Shown here piece by piece: positions 54,349 to 63,735 of a stretch of DNA of 64,000 bases. Both the position numbers and the translations under genes were made by a program. Where the stretch lies: contig NZ_SJNZ01000016.1 of the NCBI RefSeq assembly GCF_004331155.1, forward strand, positions 16,529 to 80,528, written 5' to 3'. Within the stretch, counting starts at the first letter, position 1; the number at the start of each line of letters is the position of its first letter. The DNA is from Acinetobacter terrestris. GTDB lineage: Bacteria; Pseudomonadota; Gammaproteobacteria; Pseudomonadales; Moraxellaceae. The notes under the pieces were generated by a model that did not search any database, had not been told where the DNA came from, and was given only the letters and a program-made list of their open reading frames with translations.

Positions 54349-54349
54349 T

Positions 54350-54437
54350 TTGGCAGATTAATGTGGCAAAGTAATGTTGCAGAATAATTTGGCAGATTAA
54401 TGTTGCAGAAAAAATTGTCAGAATAATATGGCAGAAT
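54350..54437 (+). repeat. Imperfect 12-14 bp tandem repeats
   Basis: About seven diverged copies of TGGCAGATTAATG-like units (TTTGGCAGATTAATG, TGGCAAAGTAATG, TTGCAGAATAAT, TTGGCAGATTAATG, and so on) between the 74-aa gene stop and its terminator. Confidence 0.8.
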
Positions 54438-54449
54438 CCTTTTCCGCAG

Positions 54450-54473
54450 AAAAAAGCCCATTCAGGGCTTTTT
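54450..54473. terminator. Bidirectional terminator between the 74-aa gene and bioB
   Basis: AAAAAAGCCC and GGGCTTTTT with a 5-nt loop. The stem is short, but A/T runs are present on both sides. Confidence 0.8.
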
Positions 54474-54495
54474 ATCAATGATCAGAATAAACCAT

Positions 54496-55485
54496 TTAAC
54501 CTGTCATGGCATCTACTGATAATTCTTTAATACTTGGTTTGGCTTTTTCTGCAACCAAGCCTAATTTATCAAATAACTGTTTGTCTTTACCTTCACCCGC
54601 ATTCGGGGTGGTCAACAGCTTTTCACCCGAGAACAATGAGTTTGCACCCGCCATGAAGGCCAAAGCCTGATCAGCATCAGATAGAGACTCGCGACCTGCA
54701 GAAAGACGAATATAACTCTTTGGCATAATAATACGTGCCACGGCAATGGTACGAATCCATTCGGTTATATCAAGTTTTTCTACATCTGCAAGCGGCGTAC
54801 CTTCAATCGGGACGAGCATGTTGATGGGCACAGATTCTGGGTGAATCGGCAAGGTTGCGAGTTCGTACAAAAGACCAATCCGATCTTTACTGTTTTCACC
54901 TAAGCCCACAATCCCGCCACTACAGACTTTCATGCCCGCTTGACGGACATGGTCCAAGGTATTTAAGCGATCATCATAAGAGCGTGTGGTAATCACATTG
55001 GGATAATATTCACGAGAGGTATCGAGGTTATGATTGTAATAGTCTAAACCCGCTTCACTCAGGCGTTCAGCTTGTGATTGATTGAGCATCCCTAAAGTCA
55101 TGCAGGTTTCTAAGCCAAGTGCTTTCACTTCACTGACCATTTCTAAGACATAAGGCATATCGCGTTCATGTGGATTACGCCAAGCTGCACCCATACAAAA
55201 ACGTGAAGAACCTGAAGCCAGCGCTTCCTTGGCTTCTTGAATCACTTTATCGACCGCTATACGTTTTTCAGCTTCTAGTTTTGAGTCATAACGTGCTGAC
55301 TGTGAGCAATACTTGCAATCTTCAGGGCATTTACCTGTTTTAATTGAAAGCAATGTGCTGACTTGGATGGTATTTGGATCAAAGTGTTCTCGATGAATGC
55401 GCTGTGCTTCAAAAACTAAATCTAAAAAAGGCTGATTATATAAAGCCTGAATTTCTTCACGTGTCCAGTCATTACGTACATTCAT
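54496..55485 (-). CDS. bioB: Biotin synthase
   Basis: A radical-SAM enzyme that inserts sulfur into dethiobiotin, the last step of biotin synthesis. The [4Fe-4S] motif CPEDCKYC (Cys53, 57, 60) and the [2Fe-2S] ligand regions ([31 protein letters not shown]) are all present. The 329 aa length is typical. It stands alone here; bioA, bioF, bioC and bioD are not in the window. The ATG follows an AT-rich leader without a strong Shine-Dalgarno sequence. Confidence 0.97.
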   Translation of the reverse strand: MNVRNDWTREEIQALYNQPFLDLVFEAQRIHREHFDPNTIQVSTLLSIKTGKCPEDCKYCSQSARYDSKLEAEKRIAVDKVIQEAKEALASGSSRFCMGAAWRNPHERDMPYVLEMVSEVKALGLETCMTLGMLNQSQAERLSEAGLDYYNHNLDTSREYYPNVITTRSYDDRLNTLDHVRQAGMKVCSGGIVGLGENSKDRIGLLYELATLPIHPESVPINMLVPIEGTPLADVEKLDITEWIRTIAVARIIMPKSYIRLSAGRESLSDADQALAFMAGANSLFSGEKLLTTPNAGEGKDKQLFDKLGLVAEKAKPSIKELSVDAMTG

Positions 55486-55769
55486 TGGTGAAAATCCATA
55501 ATCATCATTATTTATTATTTTTTATCATACCCAATTTATGTGAAATCGAAAGGCATAAAAAGCCAAATTTGATGGTATCTATCGATTAATTTAAAATAAA
55601 TTTGATAATTATAAGATTGTATATTTAGTTACAAAATAACTTGAATTGCTGTAAATATAGTTGCAAAGTTTTTTGTGGTATTTTTCATTTTGTACTGAAC
55701 TGGACGCTAATTTTTTTATAAGAATAAAACTTTGCGCATATCTAGAAAAGTGAAATGTAGGAAAATATC

Positions 55770-56882
55770 TTACAATAAGTTAAGCCCCTGATTAGATTTA
55801 GTCACTTGTTCCTGAATTGCCCAATCGATATGGACTTGCACAATCTCATCATGTAACTCACGTGTTTGCTTTAAAGTTTCAATAACTTCATCAGAAAATG
55901 GTGCATTTCCTAAACCAATCGCAATATTTCGCATAAAACTTTGATAACCGGTACGACGTATTGGACTGCCTTCAGTGTTGGCTAAAAAGGTTGGTTCATC
56001 CCAGTGCCATAAATCCAGTAAATTGATCTGATCTAAACCATGTCGGGGATTAAAATCGTCAATCGTGGCTTTCTTGGCAAAACTATTCCATGGACAAATC
56101 AACTGACAATCGTCACAGCCAAATACACGATTACCAATGCCACGACGTAATTCTTCAGCAATGATGCCTTTATATTCAATAGTTAAATAAGCAATACATT
56201 TACGCGCATCCAACATATAAGGTTCAACAATAGCCTGAGTTGGACAAATATCGATACAGGCTGTGCAAGAACCGCAATGCTGGGTTGCAGGCGAATCAAA
56301 GGGTAAATCCAGCGAAGTGAAAAGTTCACCTAAAACAAAAAAGGAACCTGATTTTTTATGAATCAATAAGGTGTGTTTACCGGTCCAGCCCATACCTGCA
56401 CTTTCTGCTAGAGATTTTTCAAATACCGGCGCAGAGTCAGCAAAAGGACGGGATTCAAAATCTCCAACCTTTTCACGAATGATGCTGGCTAAAGTTTTTA
56501 AGCGGCCGCGCATGGTTTTATGGTAATCGCGACCACGGGCATAGCGTGCAATAATGGCGGCATTAGGCTCATCTGGGACATAACGCGGTTTAGGGGTTTC
56601 TACCAAATAATTCATTCGTACGCAAATAATGCTTTTGGTGCCGGGAACCAGTAGAGTTGGATCAGCACGTTTTTCTAAATTTTCTTCCAGAAACTTCATA
56701 TCACCATGATAGCCACGCTTTAAATATTCTTGAAAACGTGGCAATTCTGCTTGAGCATCCGGTTTTGCGATGACACAATCGCTAAAACCTAATGCCAAAG
56801 CTTGAGCTTTAATCCACGCTTTTAGCGCTTCAGGATCAGTTTGATCTAAAGGTATTTTCTGTGACGCTGTGGATGTTGCCAT
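55770..56882 (-). CDS. queG: Epoxyqueuosine reductase QueG
   Basis: It performs the last step of queuosine synthesis on tRNA, reducing epoxyqueuosine with cobalamin. Two [4Fe-4S] clusters are visible: Cys203, 206, 209 (CGSCTACIDICP) plus Cys263, and Cys256, 259 (CDDCQLICPW) plus Cys213. The N-terminal flavin-reductase-like cobalamin domain and the C-terminal HEAT-like part are complete at 370 aa. It is divergent from nnr with only 23 bases between start codons, so the promoters must overlap each gene's 5' end. Confidence 0.96.
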   Translation of the reverse strand: MATSTASQKIPLDQTDPEALKAWIKAQALALGFSDCVIAKPDAQAELPRFQEYLKRGYHGDMKFLEENLEKRADPTLLVPGTKSIICVRMNYLVETPKPRYVPDEPNAAIIARYARGRDYHKTMRGRLKTLASIIREKVGDFESRPFADSAPVFEKSLAESAGMGWTGKHTLLIHKKSGSFFVLGELFTSLDLPFDSPATQHCGSCTACIDICPTQAIVEPYMLDARKCIAYLTIEYKGIIAEELRRGIGNRVFGCDDCQLICPWNSFAKKATIDDFNPRHGLDQINLLDLWHWDEPTFLANTEGSPIRRTGYQSFMRNIAIGLGNAPFSDEVIETLKQTRELHDEIVQVHIDWAIQEQVTKSNQGLNLL

Positions 56883-56905
56883 AATTTAATAAGAAGGGAA
56901 GAACA

Positions 56906-58393
56906 ATGCGTCAGCCAGTTTATCATAGCCCAGTTTATTTGAGCCAAAGTATTCAAGCATGGGAGCAACGCTGGTTTGCCAAGCAAAACGGTTCTTATGC
57001 CTTGATGCAGCAAGTCGCGTGGATGATTGCGCAGCGGCTGGTCCCCATTTTTAAGCAACATCAAATAAAAACAATCGCGCTGTGTTGCGGGCAAGGTAAT
57101 AATGCAGGTGATGGATATTTAACGGCTAAATATTTAAAACAAGCCGGTTTTAAAGTCGAGATTTATGCCGCTGAATTAGGACCTTCAGCAGATTTACATC
57201 ATGCGTATCAAGAAGCGGTCGCTGCAGAAATAAAAATCCATTCAGGTTTTGAGTTTCAAAAACAATATGACTGCTATATCGATGCCTTATTTGGTATTGG
57301 CTTAAATCGTGAACTCAGTCCGGATTGGCAACAGATTATTCAAAGTATTAATGCACAATCTGCTTTAAAAATTGCCATTGATGTTCCGAGCGGCTTGCAG
57401 TCCAATAGCGGTCAGCCATTACCATGTGCGATCAAAGCGGATTACACCTATTCAGTTTTAGGCTTAAAAGCGGGGTTATTTACTGGACAAGGCAAAGAGT
57501 TTGCAGGGCAAGTAGATGTCATTTCCCTGATTCCTGCAGATGAAGATTTAAATCCAGTCGCGCAACTTTCAGCACCCTCTATTTCACTTCCACAACGTGA
57601 AGCTTTTGGGCATAAGGGCAGTTATGGTCATGTACTGGTTGTGGGCGGACATGCGGATATGGGCGGTGCGGTGATGATGGCGGCAGAATCTGCCTTTAGT
57701 GCAGGAGCCGGAAAAGTCACGATTGTCTGTCATGAAAAACATCACATGGCAATTTTGGCACGTTCACCGAATATTATGCTGCGTGATATCAATGCCTTGA
57801 GCGAAATTGAGACTCAACAATTATTAGCGCATGTGGATGCGGTCAGTTTTGGTATGGGACTCGGGCGAGATAGCTGGTCAGAACAGCAATATTTTAAATG
57901 GTTTCCGAAGGTCAACACGGCTGAACATTTACATGTGGTGCTGGATGCCGATGCTTTATGGTTCCTAGCGGAGCATCCTGAAGTATTAAAAGCAGATTCT
58001 TATGCAACACCGCATCCGGGTGAAGCGGCAAAGCTTTTAAATTGTTCGGTGAAACAGATTGAACATGACCGCATTGCAGCGATTCATCAACTTCAGGAAA
58101 AGTATGCCGGACAATGGGTGCTTAAAGGTGCAGGCAGTTTAATTTTAGAAGATCAGCTGTGGATTTGCACGAAAGGCAATGCAGGGATGGGAACCGGTGG
58201 TATGGGCGATGTGCTGGCAGGCATGGTCGCCAGTTTAAAGGCGCAATTTTCCGGAAAAATTCATCTGCATGAAATTGTCACTTTACATGCTTTGGCCGGG
58301 GACTGGTTGGCGATTAAAGGAATGCGTGGTCTGCAGGCACATCATATGAATGCAGCGGTTTATCATGTGGTCAATCGGAGTCATGATGAATAA
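56906..58393 (+). CDS. nnr: Bifunctional NAD(P)H-hydrate repair enzyme Nnr
   Basis: It repairs NAD(P)H damaged by hydration. The N-terminal YjeF_N epimerase domain (about residues 1-215, GQGNNAGDGYLTAKYLKQAG) is followed by the C-terminal ADP/ATP-dependent dehydratase (about 225-490, GHKGSYGHVLVVGG, and GTGGMGDVLAGM with the catalytic Asp). The 495 aa length is typical of the two-domain bacterial protein. AGAAGGGAAG lies just upstream. The 3' end overlaps acyP by 8 bases. The usual neighbour queG is adjacent and divergent; tsaE is absent here. Confidence 0.95.
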   Translation: MRQPVYHSPVYLSQSIQAWEQRWFAKQNGSYALMQQVAWMIAQRLVPIFKQHQIKTIALCCGQGNNAGDGYLTAKYLKQAGFKVEIYAAELGPSADLHHAYQEAVAAEIKIHSGFEFQKQYDCYIDALFGIGLNRELSPDWQQIIQSINAQSALKIAIDVPSGLQSNSGQPLPCAIKADYTYSVLGLKAGLFTGQGKEFAGQVDVISLIPADEDLNPVAQLSAPSISLPQREAFGHKGSYGHVLVVGGHADMGGAVMMAAESAFSAGAGKVTIVCHEKHHMAILARSPNIMLRDINALSEIETQQLLAHVDAVSFGMGLGRDSWSEQQYFKWFPKVNTAEHLHVVLDADALWFLAEHPEVLKADSYATPHPGEAAKLLNCSVKQIEHDRIAAIHQLQEKYAGQWVLKGAGSLILEDQLWICTKGNAGMGTGGMGDVLAGMVASLKAQFSGKIHLHEIVTLHALAGDWLAIKGMRGLQAHHMNAAVYHVVNRSHDE

Positions 58394-58661
58394 GGCGATT
58401 AAGTTAACCATTCATGGCAAAGTGCAAGGTGTCGGCTATCGCCGCTGGTTTGAACAGCAAGCTTTAGCATTGGAAATCAAAGGCTATGTAAAGAATCTGG
58501 ACAGCGGTGAAGTTGAAGCCGTTATTGTGGGTACAGAAAATCAGCTCCGTGCAATCGTCGAGCGGAGTTATATTGGTCCATCACGTGCCGAGGTTTCAAA
58601 GATCATTCAAAGCGAATTTGAGCACGCACAGGATTCTGTCACATTTCAAATGTTGCGATAA
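58386..58661 (+). CDS. acyP: Acylphosphatase
   Basis: A 91-aa cytoplasmic enzyme that hydrolyses acyl phosphates. The signature is complete: GKVQGVGYRRWFEQQA with the phosphate-binding Arg, and GYVKNLDSGEVEAVIVG with the catalytic Asn. I chose the ATG at 58386 because GGAG sits at a proper distance within the nnr 3' end; the frame extends further upstream only as non-family sequence. It overlaps the nnr stop, so translation is coupled. Confidence 0.93.
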   Translation: MNKAIKLTIHGKVQGVGYRRWFEQQALALEIKGYVKNLDSGEVEAVIVGTENQLRAIVERSYIGPSRAEVSKIIQSEFEHAQDSVTFQMLR

Positions 58662-58694
58662 ATAGAACATTGATAAAAATATAAGAAGGGAAGG

Positions 58695-59027
58695 ATGGAT
58701 AAATATCTGGTCGTCGCAATTGTGATCATAATTTGTATTGTGATGGTGATTTACACACAACGGGGCGGGAATTCTAGTCGCTCAAGTAATGCGTCATTTA
58801 AAGACATTGTGCAAAAAGAATTCACGAAATATACAGTCGTTGAAAGGAATCAAACCATTATGATTTGCGAAATGAACTCTCGCAATCAACCTGAGGAACT
58901 GGTTTTGATCCGGATTGATCCCGATCAGAAAAAGAATATAAGAAACTTTGGCCGGAGAGTCACTTTTACTTATCCCAAGCAACCCTCGATGGGTGAAATG
59001 CGTAAAGATTTCGCGCCGTATTTATAA
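58695..59027 (+). CDS. Hypothetical membrane-anchored protein, 110 aa
   Basis: One N-terminal membrane helix (YLVVAIVIIICIVMVIYT), a Ser/Asn-rich linker, and a small cytoplasmic or periplasmic domain (FTKYTVVERNQTIMICEMNS, then RRVTFTYPKQPSMGEM). GGGAAGG lies immediately before the ATG. It follows acyP by 33 bases and could be in the nnr-acyP transcript. No family is recognised. Confidence 0.72.
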   Translation: MDKYLVVAIVIIICIVMVIYTQRGGNSSRSSNASFKDIVQKEFTKYTVVERNQTIMICEMNSRNQPEELVLIRIDPDQKKNIRNFGRRVTFTYPKQPSMGEMRKDFAPYL

Positions 59028-59035
59028 AATTCAGT

Positions 59036-59578
59036 TTAGCGTCTTCTGCTGGTACGGCTACGACCGCGTGCCATACCGCCTAAGGCATTGAGTACCGCCA
59101 TTTTACTCATGCTGCCTGAAGCATGCGCATGGCAAATTGCGGCGGCTAAAGCATCGGCAGCATCTTGTTGCGGTTTAATGCTTAAATTTAAAATGCGCAT
59201 CACCATCATCTGAACTTGTTCTTTATCTGCCGCACCATAACCCACCACGGACTGTTTAATCTGTCGTGCGGTATATTCAGCGACTTGTAAATCTAAATTC
59301 ACCAACGCGGCTATGGCAGCGCCGCGCGCTTGACCAAGCTTGAGTGCAGAGTCAGGATTCACTGCCATAAAGACCTGTTCGACTGCGGCTTCGGTCGGAC
59401 CATGAAATTTAACAATACGTTCTACACCTGCAAAAATTCGTTTTAAGCGTTCAGGCATTTCCGGGGTTTCGGTACGAATGGTTCCTGCATCTACAAAAGT
59501 CAATTTTTGCCCATCTTTTTCGATAATACCGTAGCCTGTCATGCGTGAACCCGGATCGATACCAATAATTAATGACAT
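59036..59578 (-). CDS. ruvC: Holliday junction resolvase RuvC
   Basis: An endonuclease that cuts four-way junctions in recombinational repair. [14 protein letters not shown] carries the first catalytic Asp (residue 8), AAVEQVFM the Glu, and [16 protein letters not shown] the last two Asp residues. The 180 aa length fits, with a basic C-terminus ([10 protein letters not shown]). ruvA and ruvB are not in this window. It is convergent with the 110-aa protein gene, with 8 bases between them and no clear terminator. Confidence 0.96.
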   Translation of the reverse strand: MSLIIGIDPGSRMTGYGIIEKDGQKLTFVDAGTIRTETPEMPERLKRIFAGVERIVKFHGPTEAAVEQVFMAVNPDSALKLGQARGAAIAALVNLDLQVAEYTARQIKQSVVGYGAADKEQVQMMVMRILNLSIKPQQDAADALAAAICHAHASGSMSKMAVLNALGGMARGRSRTSRRR

Positions 59579-59700
59579 ATAAAGACTTTAAAAATAGAAT
59601 AATGCCCATATTGTTACATAAGCGTATCAAAAAAGCTTGATCGAGATTAAGCGCTTGAATATTGCACCCTATTTATTTTATTGAGATTTGATTAATTTTT

Positions 59701-60270
59701 ATGAAATTATTTCTTATTGTTTTGGCTGGCTTAATCCTCGAAGTTTTTGTCTGGATTGGCGTGGGTGACCTCGTCGGCAGTATGTGGTATGTATTTTTCT
59801 GGTTTGTTGCAGCCTTTTTTATCGGGATCAACCTGATTCGTAAGTACTCGGCAGGTCTAATGCCTCAGATGCAGCAAATGCGCATGGGACAAATGAGTGG
59901 CGATCCTGCATTAACCGGAAATCTGCCAAAAATTCTGGCAGGCTTGTTCCTGCTTATCCCGGGCTTAATCACCGATGTCCTGGCTGTGCTGATTTTGATT
60001 CCAGCGGTTCAAAATGTATTTAAAAATGCCATGATGAAAACCATGGCAAAACGCCAGCAAATCATGATGGATAAAATGATGGGTGGCATGAATGGCATGG
60101 GCGGCGGTGCGCAGGGTCAAAACCCATTTGCGGATATGATGCGTCAAATGCAGGATATGCAACAGCAGCAAGGTGGTGCACCGCGTCATGACGCTAGCAT
60201 TATTGATGGTGAAGCACGCGAAGTAACGCCAGATGCGAAAAAAATTGAAATGAAAGATGTGAATAAATAA
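59701..60270 (+). CDS. fxsA: FxsA-family membrane protein
   Basis: An inner-membrane protein named for suppressing F-exclusion of phage T7 in E. coli. The FxsA domain covers residues 1-130 with about three helices (LFLIVLAGLILEVFVWIGVG, GLFLLIPGLITDVLAVLILIP). The C-terminal 60 residues are rich in Met, Gly and Gln (QQIMMDKMMGGMNGMGGG), a long disordered tail. Its 189 aa exceed E. coli FxsA (158 aa) because of this tail. A strong terminator follows. Confidence 0.9.
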   Translation: MKLFLIVLAGLILEVFVWIGVGDLVGSMWYVFFWFVAAFFIGINLIRKYSAGLMPQMQQMRMGQMSGDPALTGNLPKILAGLFLLIPGLITDVLAVLILIPAVQNVFKNAMMKTMAKRQQIMMDKMMGGMNGMGGGAQGQNPFADMMRQMQDMQQQQGGAPRHDASIIDGEAREVTPDAKKIEMKDVNK

Positions 60271-60302
60271 GTTTATTAATCCATATTTTTAAAAGTTAAT
60301 TT

Positions 60303-60333
60303 AAAAGCCGAATCCTGATGATTCGGCTTTTTT
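60303..60333 (+). terminator. Terminator of fxsA
   Basis: AAAAGCCGAATC and GATTCGGCTTTT (12 bp, 5-nt loop) followed by T. Confidence 0.92.
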
Positions 60334-60428
60334 ATGGTTTTAATATTTGTATGATGGGCAAGTCGTTAAAGCATGCAAAAAATTAAACAAACGATATAAT
60401 ACATTTTTTAAAAATCTTCCCTCCTTCT

Positions 60429-61067
60429 ATGTCATTGCTTTTGACCATTTGTGCACTGCATTTTGTTGCACAGCTTAGCCCCGGGCCGGACGTTTTACTA
60501 ATTGCTAAAAGTTCAGCCTCGACTTCAAGGGCAAATACCTTAAAAATTATTTTGGGTATTTCAGTCGGTATTGTAGTCTGGGTGGTACTGACCCTGCTTG
60601 GCTTTACTGTGCTGATGCAGCAATTTCCATGGATACAACAGGTTTTAATGTTGCTGGGTGGCGTGTTTCTGGCGCGCATGGGTTGGGCCATGTTGAATGG
60701 CGGTTTAAAAACCCTGAAGCAAGAAACCAATCTGGATGAGACTCAACAACTCGCTGCAGCTGAATCTAAAAATCACTTTTTATTGGGATTATTGACCAAT
60801 TTATCCAATCCTAAGACCCTGATTTATTTTAGCAGTGTATTTTCTTTGGCCTTAAGTTCATCCGCATCCGCGCATTTAAAAACTCAGCTTGCAGTGATTA
60901 TTCCAATCCAGACCTTTCTGGTTTTTGCATTGTTCATGCTAATTATGTCGATGCCAAAAATCAAAGCTGCCTATCAGCGTTCAGGAAGTTATATCGATAT
61001 TATTTCGGGAGGATTATTCCTGATTTTTGCCATCTGGTTAGGGCTTGATGCATTCGCGATGTTTTAG
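60429..61067 (+). CDS. LysE/RhtB-family amino acid exporter
   Basis: A 212-aa membrane protein with about six helices. The N-terminus LLLTICALHFVAQLSPGPDVLLIAKSS contains the family motif SPGPD. The internal GLLTNLSNPKTLIYFSSVF and the C-terminal DIISGGLFLIFAIWLGLDAF are typical of RhtB/RhtC. It probably exports a neutral amino acid or related compound. Its stop overlaps the 3' end of a small minus-strand gene by 4 bases. Confidence 0.92.
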   Translation: MSLLLTICALHFVAQLSPGPDVLLIAKSSASTSRANTLKIILGISVGIVVWVVLTLLGFTVLMQQFPWIQQVLMLLGGVFLARMGWAMLNGGLKTLKQETNLDETQQLAAAESKNHFLLGLLTNLSNPKTLIYFSSVFSLALSSSASAHLKTQLAVIIPIQTFLVFALFMLIMSMPKIKAAYQRSGSYIDIISGGLFLIFAIWLGLDAFAMF

Positions 61068-61252
61068 TCTTTTTTAATGGACTCATCAGTGATCTGTGTG
61101 GAGGGGGGAGTAGCAGTGCTGACTTCCTCATTTTTTTCGCCTTGAGAATAGCGATTGGGTTTTAAGGTCGCTTCAGTATTTTCTGAACCTTTATAGCTGC
61201 GGCTACGGTTGGCACGTTCGCGTAAACCCCCTTTTTTAATCAGTTGAACCAT
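61064..61252 (-). CDS. Small basic hypothetical protein, 62 aa
   Basis: MVQLIKKGGLRERANRSRSY, then a Ser/Thr/Glu-rich tail (EVSTATPPSTQITDESIKKD). GGAG lies 6 bases before this ATG, which favours it over the start at 61279. The N-terminal half is strongly basic and the C-terminal half polar and probably disordered. No family is recognised; a nucleic-acid-binding role is only a guess. Confidence 0.5.
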   Translation of the reverse strand: MVQLIKKGGLRERANRSRSYKGSENTEATLKPNRYSQGEKNEEVSTATPPSTQITDESIKKD

Positions 61253-61575
61253 CATACACTCCAGATTATTACCTGCCATTTTACCTAAAAAGGTCAGCGG
61301 TATACAGTTCTGGTAATTTTCATCTTCAAAACTAGTTTTATTGGATTGTGTTACAAATGATGTATTTTAAATTGAATCAAATAATTAATTTTTTATATAA
61401 ATGAATAACTTATAAAAAGACTTGGAGAAACGCTTCTTTTGGGTATATTTTAGTTATTGATAACTAGACTTGTATCTTAATAAATAGTCACATAAGATTT
61501 TATCGATATTACCCTCCATCAAATAATAGGATGGAAATATAAAAACAAGAATGTGCGTAATGTAGGAGCATAGCT
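61253..61575. other. Intergenic, AT-rich
   Basis: About 320 bases between divergent small genes. No hairpin, repeat or clear promoter pair was identified. Confidence 0.4.
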
Positions 61576-61821
61576 ATGCTATATCAATATCATTGTGCGT
61601 GTTGTGATCAGGTTGTTGAGTCAACCCATCATAAAGAATGTACAAATTGCGGTTCACATAATATTAAAAGTCCCTATGGTTTCTGGATTTTTTGCGTTTT
61701 GACCTGCCTTGCAGCAGTCATCATTTTTAAAATCGTGCATGTCTATTTACAGGATCATCAAGAAACGCCTGTACAAATTTCATTATTAGACGTGCTACAA
61801 CAGGGAGGGAAACCAAAATAA
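61576..61821 (+). CDS. Zinc-ribbon membrane protein, 81 aa
   Basis: An N-terminal zinc ribbon with two CxxC knuckles (CACCDQVV and CTNCGSH, residues 7-25), then one membrane helix (FWIFCVLTCLAAVIIFKIVHV, about 37-57) and a short C-terminal tail. TAGGAG lies 7-8 bases before the ATG. Small ribbon-plus-helix proteins often act as accessory subunits in membrane complexes; no partner is evident. A bidirectional terminator shared with metK follows. Confidence 0.75.
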   Translation: MLYQYHCACCDQVVESTHHKECTNCGSHNIKSPYGFWIFCVLTCLAAVIIFKIVHVYLQDHQETPVQISLLDVLQQGGKPK

Positions 61822-61835
61822 TGAGTTTTACCCAA

Positions 61836-61863
61836 AAAAAAGCCCACAAATGTGGGCTTTTTT
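61836..61863. terminator. Bidirectional terminator between the zinc-ribbon gene and metK
   Basis: AAAAAAGCCCACA and TGTGGGCTTTTTT with A/T runs on both sides. Confidence 0.9.
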
Positions 61864-61873
61864 ATGAAAAAAA

Positions 61874-63040
61874 TTACAGTCCGGCAGAGGCTTTAAGCGC
61901 TTCCACTTTATCGGTTTTTTCCCATGTAAATGCAGTGTCTGAACCTTGACGACCAAAGTGGCCATAAGCAGCAGTTTGCTTGTACATCGGTTGAATCAGG
62001 TCAAGCATACGGGTAATACCGTATGGACGTAAGTCAAAATGTTCACGTACCAATGCAATGATCAATTCTTCAGATACTTTTGCAGTATTGAAAGTATTGA
62101 TTGAAATAGAAGTTGGCTCTGCAACACCAATTGCATAAGACACCTGAATTTCACATTTATCAGCCAGACCGGCAGCAACAATGTTTTTCGCTACATAACG
62201 GCCTGCATACGCAGCAGAACGGTCAACTTTAGATGGATCTTTACCAGAGAAAGCACCACCGCCATGACGCGCCATACCACCGTAAGTATCTACAATGATT
62301 TTACGGCCAGTTAATCCGCAGTCACCTACAGGACCACCAATCACAAACATCCCGGTTGGGTTGATGTGGAATTTGGTGTCTGCATGGAACATTTCAGCAG
62401 GAATCACTTTCTTCACGATTTCTTCAATCACAGCTTCTTTAAGATTTGCTTGTGAAATTTCAGGATCGTGTTGAGTAGAGAGTACCACCGCGTCTAAACG
62501 AACCGGCATGCCATTTTCATAGGCAAAAGTCACCTGACTTTTCGCATCTGGACGTAACCAAGGTAAACGGCCGTTACGGCGTAGTTCAGCCTGTTTTTCC
62601 ATTAAGCGATGTGCATAAGAAATAGGGGCAGGCATTAAAACGTCAGTTTCACGGCTTGCATAACCAAACATCAGGCCTTGGTCGCCAGCACCTTGATCTT
62701 CAGGTTTTTGACGGTCCACACCTTGAGCAATTTCAGGAGATTGTTTACCAATCATGTTGATGACAGCACAGGTTGAACCATCAAAGCCCAAGTCAGAATG
62801 GTGATAACCAATTCCATTTACGGTTTGACGTACAATTGCTTCGAAGTCAACATTTGCAGTTGTTGTGATTTCACCGGCAAGTACTACCGCACCCGTTTTG
62901 ACAAGCGTTTCACAAGCAACCCGTGCATATGGGTCTTCTGTTAAGATTGCATCCAAAATAGCGTCACTGATTTGGTCAGCCATTTTATCCGGATGACCTT
63001 CGCTTACAGATTCCGAGGTAAATACAGCGTACTCGCGCAT
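61874..63040 (-). CDS. metK: S-adenosylmethionine synthetase
   Basis: It makes S-adenosylmethionine from methionine and [41 protein letters not shown] (methionine loop region) and [20 protein letters not shown] (P-loop-like signature) are intact. I chose the ATG at 63040 ([12 protein letters not shown], 388 aa); a GTG four codons upstream gives the longer reading. AGGG precedes the ATG. Upstream leader DNA shows no recognisable SAM riboswitch. Codon bias is that of a highly expressed gene. Confidence 0.97.
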   Translation of the reverse strand: MREYAVFTSESVSEGHPDKMADQISDAILDAILTEDPYARVACETLVKTGAVVLAGEITTTANVDFEAIVRQTVNGIGYHHSDLGFDGSTCAVINMIGKQSPEIAQGVDRQKPEDQGAGDQGLMFGYASRETDVLMPAPISYAHRLMEKQAELRRNGRLPWLRPDAKSQVTFAYENGMPVRLDAVVLSTQHDPEISQANLKEAVIEEIVKKVIPAEMFHADTKFHINPTGMFVIGGPVGDCGLTGRKIIVDTYGGMARHGGGAFSGKDPSKVDRSAAYAGRYVAKNIVAAGLADKCEIQVSYAIGVAEPTSISINTFNTAKVSEELIIALVREHFDLRPYGITRMLDLIQPMYKQTAAYGHFGRQGSDTAFTWEKTDKVEALKASAGL

Positions 63041-63735
63041 AAGCCCTATCACAGTTAATTTTAAAGACCCGATATGTTACATCGAGTTAGACTTTTGGAC
63101 TAGTTCTACACGACCAAAATGACTGAAATTATTTCAATTTCACGACTTTTTAATTGATATATGCATCTAAAAAACTGATAAGCGGAAGAAATTCGGCTTT
63201 AAAGTTGGAATTTCCGATATAAAAATTTTTATAGCGCATAGATTTAGTCAGTGAGTAAAAGCGTATTTGTTGGGGGATAAATATTATTGCTATGATTATT
63301 TATTAAATTTTTTATATTAAAATAATGATCATTATCAAACTATTAATTCAAATAAATTGTGTTGCATCATTGTTTTTAGATCAGTTCATCCATCGTATGT
63401 AAGCAATAAAAACAGTCACAAAATATCAATTTAAAATAATTATATTTTTCATTAAATATTTTCCAAGATGAATTTTATTCAACTTTTGTATCTACTGGGT
63501 GTTAATTGATCAATTTCATTTAGTAAAACTTTACTGACACCATCATGTGATGGAAATTCATCCATTAATAGGTCAATAAAAAAATGATTCCTTGGATAAG
63601 TGAAATGTTTGAATAATGTTCTGACTAAATAAATGAAGCTGACTTATCGTTAACCCGAATCGCGGATAAGAAATTGACTTGAAAAATAAGAAGACTAGAG
63701 CCATCAGTTGGGTTACCACACCAAACTCACAACTC
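63041..63735. other. Gene-less region between metK and the IS element
   Basis: About 695 bases, very AT-rich, holding the metK promoter on its left and a Fur-box-like palindrome (63321-63336). No coding frame has a ribosome binding site. The expected target gene of the palindrome is missing, possibly displaced by the insertion sequence. Confidence 0.5.
63321..63336. promoter_or_regulatory. Fur-box-like palindrome
   Basis: AATAATGATCATTATC contains the perfect palindrome ATAATGATCATTAT, close to the Fur consensus of repeated GATAAT/ATTATC hexamers. Confidence 0.4.

Noticed and set aside
63041..63140. SAM riboswitch upstream of metK
   Set aside because: No recognisable SAM aptamer core or terminator/antiterminator pair was found in the leader.
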